In this document: positions 1 to 5,331 of the stretch, in pieces
Layout: each line of letters begins with the position of its first letter
Numbering within the stretch: position 1 is the first letter of the stretch
Assembly (NCBI GenBank): GCA_029939635.1
Contig: JAOZSN010000130.1
Location: 3,313 to 8,643 of the forward strand
Direction of reading: 5' to 3'
DNA from: Deltaproteobacteria bacterium
Lineage (GTDB): Bacteria > Desulfobacterota > Desulfobulbia > Desulfobulbales > SURF-16
Length of the DNA stretch: 5,331 bases
Translations under genes and position numbers: made by a program
The notes under the pieces: model-generated
The model's database searches: none
What the model was told of the DNA's origin: nothing
The model's input: only the letters and a program-made list of their open reading frames with translations

Positions 1-2
1 AC

Positions 3-320
3 TTTTTTGAGGTAACCAAACCCCTCTATGTGAAAATAATTGACGTTACTCCAGCCGGGGACGTCATGACCATTTTTCCAAACCCGTATCAACCAGATAA
101 TTTTTGCCAGCCTGGCATCCGCTACCAGATTCCTCCCCCTGGTGCTGATTTTTCCCTGGAGGTTACCCCGCCCGTGGGAACTGATCGTATCAAGGCCATT
201 GCCAGTGAAAAGCCGTTGCCCATGGGCTCAGAGATGCGGACACGCGGTATCAGATTTACCAAAGAGCTTATTAAGGTTTCTCCCACCAGGGCCAGTATAC
301 ATTTCTCAATTTTTCAGTGA
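3..320 (+). CDS. DUF4384-domain protein, C-terminal part only (5' end outside window)
   Basis: The reading frame is open from the left edge (first whole codon TTT at 3) to the TGA at 318-320, giving the last 105 residues of a longer protein. The GTG at 30-32 is an internal Val in a continuous domain, not a start. The sequence matches the DUF4384 pattern as I know it: a beta strand (PLYVKIIDVTPAGDV), the hallmark IFPNPYQPDN, a proline-rich turn (IPPPG), then TPPVGTDRIKAIASEKPL. The polypeptide ends in a strand, ASIHFSIFQ. DUF4384 is a small beta-rich domain of unknown function, commonly C-terminal in bacterial envelope proteins and often joined to caspase or kinase modules. The missing N-terminal part could therefore carry a caspase or other effector domain, but nothing visible here proves it. 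The gene converges on the WD40-caspase gene with only 21 bases between stop codons. Domain assignment is fairly sure; function is unknown. Confidence 0.75.
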   Translation, partial: FFEVTKPLYVKIIDVTPAGDVMTIFPNPYQPDNFCQPGIRYQIPPPGADFSLEVTPPVGTDRIKAIASEKPLPMGSEMRTRGIRFTKELIKVSPTRASIHFSIFQ

Positions 321-341
321 GCATCTTTATAGCTACTCCTG

Positions 342-2780
342 TTAATGGAGCCTGAAGTCAATTCCCCTGGAGCTACTTATGGGGCGTTGGGCGGCGGTGT
401 TATGTTTTTTGATTAGGATCGGCATCTCTCTATTGATATAGTCGAGCACCTCCAATACAGATATTCGTCCATCTGTCGGTTGGAGGTCTGCTTTGCCCTG
501 CAAGGCGGTGAGTAGGGTAAAGGTAAAGATACCGTGGCCTAGGTCTTCAAGCTCGCTGGCATATTGCTGGCTGGTGGAAGCGGCGGCAATATGAATGCCT
601 GTGGCGCGGGAAAGCAGGGCAAAGGGGCGCTGATCCTCAAAGGTGGAAAAGGCATGCATGGCTGCCCCTGATTTACAGGCATCAAGGAGTAACAGGACCC
701 GTCTGGCCTGGCTGCTACTGATGCTCTCTTGTAATTTTTTCGACGAGATCCCCTTGGCGCGGATACTCTCCTTCCCTTTCAAGGTGCTGAGATCATAGGG
801 TATAAAAAACCATTCATCCTGGACGGTCTCACCATGGCCGGCAAAGTAGAGGATTATACTATCCTGGGCCGGTATCTCTGCCATGGTCGCCAGCATGTGG
901 TTAATGCCATGCTGTGAGGCCTCACTGTCAAATAGGCGCGTTTTTGAAATAGTCGTGAATATGCTTGATGTGCTGGTGAAATAGCCAGTTACTGCCATGG
1001 CGTCCGGTACGCCAAAATTAAGGTTAAGAGCAGGGTTTTGGTATTTGTTGATCCCGACAATAAAGAGGTGGAGAGCCGGGATTGGTAGGGGTGTTGTCCC
1101 CTGGTACTGCACTGCTATTTCTGCATGTTCACTTTCAATGCGATTATCATCAAGGCCCACGGCCCGAAAATGGTTTTCCTGGTCTGCCAAGGTGACTGTA
1201 TAGCTTTTAATAATTCGTTTTGCACCGTTGTCTTTTATGGTTTTGCTGCTGGCCATGCTTTCTGGGATAATTTTCTTGTTATGGAAGAGGCGGATGGCAT
1301 TAATTCCGCCGCCCTCATCTGTGGCCTCAACCTCTACGGATATCTGTCGGTGCGAAAAACCGCTGTCTGGGGCAGGACTGGTAATTCGTACCCTGGGAGG
1401 CAGATTAAAGCCCTCACTGATATTGGGCAATTTTGTGTTGGCCGTCAGGTCCTGGCCTGCAAAGATACGACCCAGTAAGGCTGGTCGATAATAGCCTTCA
1501 ATAAAGCCATCAACGTTGAATGCCCGTTTGCCAACAGTCCATAGAATAGCATCAAGCCTGTCTTCAAGCTGACCGTCAAGGGTGCCGTCAAAATATCCGG
1601 TGGGGCTTACAGCTGCCCAGCCTTTGCGCATGGAAACCAGACGAACCATCTCCTTTCCTGTAACCGTATCCCAAAAGCGTGATGTCTTATCAGTTGAACA
1701 GGAGAGAAGCTGCTGGCCAGAGGGTGCGTACTGCAGGTCATTGATTGCCTGTTCATGACCGCTCATCTCTTTATCCAGTGTACCTTGGGCGGCAGACCAT
1801 ATCTTAATGGTCTTGTCCTCTCCCGCTGAGGCGATGGCGGTGATGTTTGGGCTGAAGCGTATGGACGTTACGGCTCCGTCGTGGCCAGATATGGCAAAGA
1901 CCTTTTTCTTCTTGGCCACCAGCCAGCAATGAATATCACCATCAGCATAGCCAATAGCAATAAGGCTGCCATTGCTGCTCAGGGCCAGGGCGGTCACTGC
2001 CTTGCGGTGCATGAATTCTTGATTCACCGTGCCGGTCTGCCAATTCCAAACCACCACCTTGCCCGAGGAATCTCCGGAGGCGGCCAAGAGGCCGTCTTGC
2101 GCCACAGAAATGCTGGTTAAGGACGCCGAATGACCGCTGAACGCCCGTACCTTTTTGCCGTTATCCACATCCCAGACACCTATCTCCTTTTTGCTGCTGG
2201 GGGCAAGGCAAAATTGGCCACCATAGGTAAATTTTTTGGCTGTTCCTGTCGGAGTGGTGAATTTCAGCCCCCTGCTCTTTTGGCCCCTGGCGGCAAAGGG
2301 GGTAATGGCCAAGAAAGATGTTTTTCCCTGAAAATGAGTATCTATTTCTCGTACCTTTTTGTTCGTACCTATGTCCCAAAGGATAAGCTGGCCCTGGCTG
2401 TTAGCGCTGAGCAGGCTGTTTCGTCCAGGCAGAAAGGCAATCTTTTTAAGCGGTGTCGAGCCTTGGCTAAACACCATTTCCTGCTGGCCTGTTGTCATGC
2501 TCCAGAGCTGAGCCGCCCCACTGGCGCCAGCCGTGACAAACCACTCTCCATCCGAGCTGAAAGAACCACTGTTCATTGCTCCGGCGTAGCGAGAGCGGAT
2601 GGTAAAGGAGGGTCTGAATATCTGCCGGGTATTGGTGTGAATAGCCTTGGTTATTGATTTAATGGCTGTGGGACGAAAGGACATCCGGCGGGCTTGGGCT
2701 GGTGTTGGCAGGCATATCATCAGGAGAACAACCGACATCAGCAGGCGATAAGAAATGTGAACATTTTGTGGCATAGTCAT
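342..2780 (-). CDS. Exported or membrane-anchored WD40-repeat caspase-family (peptidase C14) protein
   Basis: The product has 812 residues. Residues 12-30 form a hydrophobic segment ending in PTPAQA, a plausible signal peptidase I site. Residues 31-65 are very basic. Seven WD40 repeats follow (about 63-372), with blade-end Trp at 93, 135, 203, 245, 286, 328 and 370. A conserved linker (GWAAVSPTGYFDGT to YYRPALLGRIFAG, 387-442) leads to an Ig-like beta region (about 460-560). The caspase domain covers about 567-790: it opens HLFIVGINKY, has catalytic His649 in YFAGHGE, the WFFIPYDL strand, and catalytic Cys702 in LLLDACKSG. Both dyad residues are intact, so it should be an active cysteine endopeptidase; prokaryotic metacaspase/orthocaspase relatives usually cleave after basic residues, but its specificity is not shown here. 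The propeller probably senses or scaffolds. An in-frame TAA at 2796-2798 limits the start to ATG 2780 or ATG 2774; neither has a clear Shine-Dalgarno site. It is divergent from the barrel gene and convergent with the DUF4384 gene. Confidence 0.93.
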   Translation of the reverse strand: MTMPQNVHISYRLLMSVVLLMICLPTPAQARRMSFRPTAIKSITKAIHTNTRQIFRPSFTIRSRYAGAMNSGSFSSDGEWFVTAGASGAAQLWSMTTGQQEMVFSQGSTPLKKIAFLPGRNSLLSANSQGQLILWDIGTNKKVREIDTHFQGKTSFLAITPFAARGQKSRGLKFTTPTGTAKKFTYGGQFCLAPSSKKEIGVWDVDNGKKVRAFSGHSASLTSISVAQDGLLAASGDSSGKVVVWNWQTGTVNQEFMHRKAVTALALSSNGSLIAIGYADGDIHCWLVAKKKKVFAISGHDGAVTSIRFSPNITAIASAGEDKTIKIWSAAQGTLDKEMSGHEQAINDLQYAPSGQQLLSCSTDKTSRFWDTVTGKEMVRLVSMRKGWAAVSPTGYFDGTLDGQLEDRLDAILWTVGKRAFNVDGFIEGYYRPALLGRIFAGQDLTANTKLPNISEGFNLPPRVRITSPAPDSGFSHRQISVEVEATDEGGGINAIRLFHNKKIIPESMASSKTIKDNGAKRIIKSYTVTLADQENHFRAVGLDDNRIESEHAEIAVQYQGTTPLPIPALHLFIVGINKYQNPALNLNFGVPDAMAVTGYFTSTSSIFTTISKTRLFDSEASQHGINHMLATMAEIPAQDSIILYFAGHGETVQDEWFFIPYDLSTLKGKESIRAKGISSKKLQESISSSQARRVLLLLDACKSGAAMHAFSTFEDQRPFALLSRATGIHIAAASTSQQYASELEDLGHGIFTFTLLTALQGKADLQPTDGRISVLEVLDYINREMPILIKKHNTAAQRPISSSRGIDFRLH
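411..1082 (-). other. Caspase-like (peptidase C14) catalytic domain of the WD40-caspase gene
   Basis: This part encodes residues about 567-790. It has the alternating strand/helix order of the caspase-hemoglobinase fold: strand HLFIVGINKY, strand SIILYFAGHGE with His649 (codon at 834-836), strand EWFFIPYDL, helix KGISSKKLQESIS, strand RRVLLLLDACKSG with Cys702 (codon at 675-677), strand GIHIAAAST, and a helix beginning GHGIFTFTLLTALQG. Asp700, two residues before the Cys, is typical of the bacterial and metacaspase-type D-[AS]-C motif. All key residues are present and the reading frame is unbroken. Confidence 0.92.
1665..2594 (-). repeat. Seven tandem WD40 repeats encoded within the caspase gene
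   Basis: Residues 63-372 of the caspase protein form seven repeats, each ending in a Trp-containing strand (QLW, ILWD, GVWD, VVVW, IHCW, IKIW, RFWD). The interval between these Trp residues is 42, 68, 42, 41, 42 and 42 residues. Canonical GH dipeptides are present in FSGH, ISGH and MSGH (blades 4, 6 and 7). Seven blades are enough for one closed propeller. The one long interval marks a 26-residue insertion in blade 3. The repeats are divergent at protein level and are not DNA-level tandem repeats. Confidence 0.88.
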
Positions 2781-2791
2781 TGGGGTGAAAG

Positions 2792-2840
2792 GAAATTATT
2801 AGAGGATATTCTTTTTTTATGATACGTTACGAAATTATTA
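2792..2840. repeat. Two copies of the 10-base direct repeat GAAATTATTA (possible operator pair)
   Basis: GAAATTATTA occurs at 2792-2801 and again, identically, at 2831-2840, 39 bases apart start to start. Both copies are in the divergent promoter region. The right copy overlaps the predicted -10 of the caspase promoter and the left lies in its leader. A shorter inverted match (TAATTT, 2873-2878) lies close to the barrel gene. The pair may be binding sites for a regulator, but the repeats are AT-rich and chance cannot be ruled out. Confidence 0.35.
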
Positions 2841-2865
2841 TTATTGGCGCACGGGAAAAGGTCAA
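2837..2865 (-). promoter_or_regulatory. Candidate sigma70-type promoter for the caspase gene
   Basis: On the minus strand a -35-like TTGACC (plus positions 2860-2865; 5 of 6 to consensus) is followed after 17 bases by a -10-like AATAAT (plus 2837-2842; 5 of 6). Transcription would start near 2830, leaving a leader of about 50 bases before the ATG at 2780. The -10 box overlaps the right copy of a 10-base direct repeat (2831-2840), which would suit control by a DNA-binding protein. The AT-rich setting makes chance -10 matches likely, so this is a prediction only. Confidence 0.45.
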
Positions 2866-2880
2866 AAGAGTGTAATTTTT

Positions 2881-2887
2881 AAGGGAG
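2881..2887 (+). promoter_or_regulatory. Ribosome binding site of the barrel gene, deciding its start
   Basis: AAGGGAG is a good Shine-Dalgarno sequence. It directly abuts the first in-frame ATG (2888), leaving no spacer, so that codon is a poor start. It lies 9 bases before ATG 2897 and 12 before ATG 2900. The best start is therefore 2897, which also places the basic residues KR right at the head of the signal peptide. Confidence 0.65.
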
Positions 2888-2896
2888 ATGGAAGAG

Positions 2897-4267
2897 ATGA
2901 TGAAGAGACTAAATGGTGTATGGCTGGCCCTACTGCTGATCATTTTTGCTACGCCATCTCTGGCAGCAGATTATAGTCAATCCATTGCGGTGGATGGTAC
3001 CTATGAGGTTATGTTTCATCACTGTGGGACAACACCGGACGGCTATGCAACAAATCTTGGGTACAACACTATTGCCCCTGCCCATGGTTCCTTCTCTAAT
3101 GGTGGTACGGGTACTCTTTCCCTTGCCCAGGAGCTGGCGGATTGTGGCACGACGACAGGCACTATTCCTTCCGAGATTGTGCTTTATACTGCTGATTCTG
3201 GCTATAATGGCGCTGATTCTTTCCAGTTCTATAACTCAGAGACAACAATTAATGACAATTATTATCTTGCCATTGGTATTGATACTGGAGATATACCTTC
3301 TTCGGTTGTCAGTGCAGGCAAGAACATGATCTCCTCAGTCAATTTTTTAACAAAATTTATTTCCATCCGCACAGCAAGTATTTTTCGACGGGCAGCTCCG
3401 GGCGTTGCTCAAGGTCAGGGGGGCTCTCCTGCTGCTATTTCCTCAGCCAATGACCTTATTGATGATCGTATTGATCTCTCCATAAGCCAGAACCGTCTGG
3501 GGATTTCCGCTGGTGATCAAATTGATCGCCATGGCATGTGGGGCAATCTTGGCTACACCTCAACAGATGATACAAATCTTGTTACTGCGTCTGATTCCTC
3601 CCTCTATACGGTTGTAGCGGGGTATGATTATATGCTCACTGATACCCTTGCCATGGGTACAGCCATAACATATGAAAATATGGATGAGGATTCGCAGTAT
3701 AACCTTGGTTCCGCCCAGACGGATGGCTATTCTCTGGCTCCCTATCTCTCCTGGATGGTCACTGACTATCTATCCTTCGATCTTATTGCCGGCTATACCT
3801 TTGTCTCGTATGAGCAAGACAGGGCCTCCGGTACCATTACAAGTTCGTTGGATGCTCAACGTTATTTTATGCAGAGCGCCATAAATAATTTCTATTACAA
3901 GGATAATTGGACATTTGTGGCAAATCTGGCCTATCTCTTTGCCCATGAGAGTCAGGAGGGCTTCACTGAGAGCAATACTACCGTCATCCCTGAAAATAAA
4001 ATTGATATTGCCCAGTTTACCGCTGGCTTAGAGGTGGCGTATGGATTTGCCCATGTGGAACCATACCTTCTGCTGGCCTTTGAGTATGATGCCAAATATG
4101 ATGCAGTTCTGGGTGTGGATTACGATCGCACCGGTGGAGATGTTGGGTTTGGTTTACGCATGAATTTTTTGGATAGTTTGACTATGGATATTAATGGTGC
4201 CTCAAAATTTGCCCGTGCCAATTTCAATGAGTACAGCTTCCAGGGTAATCTTCGTTACGCCTTTTAG
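2897..4267 (+). CDS. Outer-membrane autotransporter-like beta-barrel protein with N-terminal Ig/cadherin-like domain
   Basis: The 456-residue product starts with a classic signal peptide (MMKRLNGVW, hydrophobic LALLLIIFA, cleavage near SLAA-D). Residues about 25-130 resemble bacterial cadherin/Ig-like domains of the Big_9 kind: an APAHGSFSNGG turn followed by LYTADSGYNGADSFQFYNS. The only two Cys of the mature chain, 43 and 83, both lie here, each in a CGTT context, and may form a disulfide. A Gly/Ala-rich linker and possible helix (about 140-210; GVAQGQGGSPAAISSANDL) lead to a C-terminal region (about 212-456) of alternating aromatic/hydrophobic strands (LYTVVAGYDYML, LSFDLIAGYTFVSYE, WTFVANLAYLFAH, VGFGLRMNF). 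It ends NLRYAF; a terminal Phe is the outer-membrane barrel assembly signal. The barrel looks like the autotransporter type (PF03797), but the passenger is unusually short, so a porin-like or adhesin-like role is equally possible. It is convergent with the TIGR03790 gene, with 21 bases between stops. Confidence 0.82.
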   Translation: MMKRLNGVWLALLLIIFATPSLAADYSQSIAVDGTYEVMFHHCGTTPDGYATNLGYNTIAPAHGSFSNGGTGTLSLAQELADCGTTTGTIPSEIVLYTADSGYNGADSFQFYNSETTINDNYYLAIGIDTGDIPSSVVSAGKNMISSVNFLTKFISIRTASIFRRAAPGVAQGQGGSPAAISSANDLIDDRIDLSISQNRLGISAGDQIDRHGMWGNLGYTSTDDTNLVTASDSSLYTVVAGYDYMLTDTLAMGTAITYENMDEDSQYNLGSAQTDGYSLAPYLSWMVTDYLSFDLIAGYTFVSYEQDRASGTITSSLDAQRYFMQSAINNFYYKDNWTFVANLAYLFAHESQEGFTESNTTVIPENKIDIAQFTAGLEVAYGFAHVEPYLLLAFEYDAKYDAVLGVDYDRTGGDVGFGLRMNFLDSLTMDINGASKFARANFNEYSFQGNLRYAF

Positions 4268-4288
4268 GTAGCCTCCTAGAGTTCGTGG

Positions 4289-5331
4289 TCACGGCAAGAC
4301 TCCCCTTTGTCGAAAGGGCTGGTAGAGAGGGTCGCCGATGAGTACCATTTTCCAGGAGATGAAGGGCAGGCTGAGCTGGTAGGCCTCCACCAGGGTGAAG
4401 TCGCCATCCAGCAACAGGGCATAGAATATCTGCGGGAAGGGGAATGCCTGAACGTATGGTTCCCCTACCGGCCCGATGGTGGCGGCCACGCCATCTTCCA
4501 GTAAACCCTTGCACCAGACCTGGCTGCCTTCTTTCTTGAGGGTGGTGCATTCAGCACTGGCAATATGGTAGGCAATGGCACCTTGCTGCCAGTCAAAGGC
4601 ATCTACATAATGGGCCAGGCTGTACCAGCCACAGTAGAGGGCTGCCTCGGGGGCCTGGCCGGGTTGAAATAACTCCTCTTTGTCATTAAGTACTGTCGCT
4701 ACTACTTTACCTGTAGCCTCTGCTGCTTGGTGGATGGCATTGTCGTATAGCTGGTAGCCACTCAGCCCCTTTTCCTCCGCTGGTCGAGGCCAGCGCGCAT
4801 CAAAATAGGCCGTACCGCTGAGGCCTTTTTTTTCCACAAGCAGACTGTCGTTGATGATGCGTTGTACTGCTGCCTGGTCTGGCCCATCTAATCGGGCCAC
4901 CATGAGCACCTCATTTTTAGTGAATTTATTTTCCTGATCTTGGAATTGCAGGAAATAGGGGTTTGGCAGCCAATCATCCACCTCATAGTCGCCTGCTTTA
5001 ACCAGGCTCAGTTCTGAGTCCACCGAGGCAATCGGATCACGTCTGCGATTGCTGGCATGATCTGGCCCAGAAATTCTGAAGCCATTAATGCGTAAAGGCA
5101 GACCATAGAATAAGAGTAGGCAGCTGATGTGAGGCCTGTTGGCCAGAAAGCTGCGGACAGGTGCAGCAATCTCTCTATCATAAGTCTGGCGATCACAGCC
5201 CTCATCTCTACTGGTGTCAAGCAGCAGCAGGTTTTCTGGTGGAATGTGGCGTTGCTCCATATAAAAATGAGCCAGCTCAACACCTTCTGGTGCTCGGCTG
5301 TTGGCCAGTACCACGATCTCGTTTGGTTCCA
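4289..5331 (-). CDS. TIGR03790-family protein of unknown function (N-terminus outside window)
   Basis: The frame is open from the right edge to the TGA at 4289-4291. The GTG at 5312-5314 is internal: EPNEIVVLANSRAP upstream and across it belongs to the first conserved strand, so only a short N-terminus, probably a signal peptide, is missing. Counting from that GTG there are 341 residues. Motifs match TIGR03790 as I know it: ELAHFYMEQRHIP (13-25), YGLPLRI (70-76), SVDSELSLV (97-105), MVARLDGP (138-145), GTAYFDARW (167-175), YCGWYS (227-232), GAIAYHIAS (245-253), GVAATIGPVGEPYVQAFPFP (275-294), and C-terminal GDPLYQPF (327-334). The function is unknown; the family has been described as sporadic among exosortase-bearing bacteria. 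The order GWY, Gly-Ala strand, IGPVGEP, LLDG, GDP recalls the C-terminal half of gingipain-type (C25) domains, suggesting a caspase-like fold, but this is my inference. It is probably exported. Confidence 0.85.
   Translation of the reverse strand, partial: EPNEIVVLANSRAPEGVELAHFYMEQRHIPPENLLLLDTSRDEGCDRQTYDREIAAPVRSFLANRPHISCLLLFYGLPLRINGFRISGPDHASNRRRDPIASVDSELSLVKAGDYEVDDWLPNPYFLQFQDQENKFTKNEVLMVARLDGPDQAAVQRIINDSLLVEKKGLSGTAYFDARWPRPAEEKGLSGYQLYDNAIHQAAEATGKVVATVLNDKEELFQPGQAPEAALYCGWYSLAHYVDAFDWQQGAIAYHIASAECTTLKKEGSQVWCKGLLEDGVAATIGPVGEPYVQAFPFPQIFYALLLDGDFTLVEAYQLSLPFISWKMVLIGDPLYQPFRQRGVLP
4303..4318. other. Perfect 6-bp hairpin at the convergent gene end, not a clear terminator
   Basis: CCCTTT (4303-4308) and AAAGGG (4313-4318) are perfect inverted arms around the loop GTCG. 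The hairpin lies 36 bases after the barrel gene stop and inside the last codons of the TIGR03790 gene. Neither strand has a U-run after it, so it does not fit an intrinsic terminator. It may protect the barrel mRNA 3' end, or simply be a coding coincidence (it encodes part of QPFRQRG). Confidence 0.25.

Larger units (their letters stand above)
2781..2896. promoter_or_regulatory. Divergent intergenic regulatory region between caspase and barrel genes
   Basis: This AT-rich stretch of 116 bases (to the chosen barrel-gene start) must hold the promoters of both flanking genes. For the plus-strand gene I see only weak candidates: TATGAT at 2818-2823 and TATTAT at 2836-2841, each 5 of 6 to a -10 box but without a good -35. 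The second candidate overlaps the predicted minus-strand -10, so the two promoters could interfere. A T-run lies at 2812-2818. No riboswitch-like structure or terminator is evident. Confidence 0.5.

Noticed and set aside
30..320. GTG at 30 as the start of a 96-residue complete gene
   Set aside because: The frame is open further left to the window edge and the residues before the GTG (FFEVTKPLY) continue the DUF4384 domain strand, so the gene is partial.
295..350. Bidirectional terminator between the DUF4384 and caspase genes
   Set aside because: Only 4-bp inverted arms (CTCC/GGAG around 336-350, CTCA/TGAG nearby) are present and no T-run follows either on its strand.
997..1491. Several overlapping plus-strand open frames of 68-117 residues opposite the caspase and linker regions
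   Set aside because: They lie antisense to conserved coding sequence and show no family motifs; they are frame shadows.
2130..2657. 175-residue plus-strand open frame opposite the caspase gene
   Set aside because: It is antisense to the strongly supported WD40 region, its translation has no recognisable domain and an odd composition, and no ribosome binding site precedes it.
2697..2720. Lipoprotein signal (Cys23 in the caspase leader)
   Set aside because: The Cys is inside the hydrophobic core and followed by LPTPAQA; the lipobox residues before it do not fit the L-[AS]-[GA]-C pattern.
2888..2896. ATG at 2888 as the start of the barrel gene
   Set aside because: The AAGGGAG ribosome binding site abuts this ATG with no spacer; ATG 2897 has a normal 9-base spacing.
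4224..4550. 108-residue minus-strand frame overlapping the TIGR03790 gene end
   Set aside because: It is an alternative frame of the TIGR03790 coding region, with Arg/His/Pro/Gly-rich random-looking sequence, and it overlaps conserved motifs of the real gene.

Overview
The window holds four protein-coding genes in strictly alternating orientation (+, -, +, -). The two outer genes run off the edges. Gene density and signals are bacterial: a Shine-Dalgarno site, signal peptides, an outer-membrane barrel ending in Phe, and 21-base gaps at both convergent junctions. The cell is Gram-negative, because one product is a beta-barrel outer-membrane protein. WD40-caspase, DUF4384 and TIGR03790-type proteins together, with a roughly balanced base composition, fit a deltaproteobacterial-type organism (Desulfobacterota, perhaps near Desulfobulbaceae/Desulfotalea). 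This placement is an inference from family distribution as remembered, not a database result.

Layout: (1) 3-320, +, the 3' end of a gene whose product ends in a DUF4384-like domain. (2) 342-2780, -, an 812-residue protein with an N-terminal signal sequence or anchor, a seven-bladed WD40 propeller, an Ig-like linker and a C-terminal caspase-type (peptidase C14) domain with an intact His/Cys dyad. (3) 2781-2896, a divergent promoter region with a candidate sigma70-type promoter for the caspase gene and a perfect 10-base direct repeat. (4) 2897-4267, +, a 456-residue exported protein with a small Ig/cadherin-like N-terminal domain and an autotransporter-like C-terminal barrel. (5) 4289 to the right edge, -, most of a TIGR03790-family protein of unknown function.

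How they may work together: the caspase-like protease and the barrel protein are divergently transcribed from one 116-base region and could share regulation. DUF4384 is often found with or fused to caspase domains in bacteria. The TIGR03790 protein has a C-terminal pattern that resembles gingipain/caspase-fold (clan CD) proteins. The region could therefore be a cell-envelope caspase-type locus, with a protease, a surface-exposed barrel/Ig protein and accessory proteins. Only the caspase assignment is strong. The functional link among the four genes is a hypothesis from proximity. No RNA genes, CRISPR arrays, insertion sequences or attachment sites were seen.
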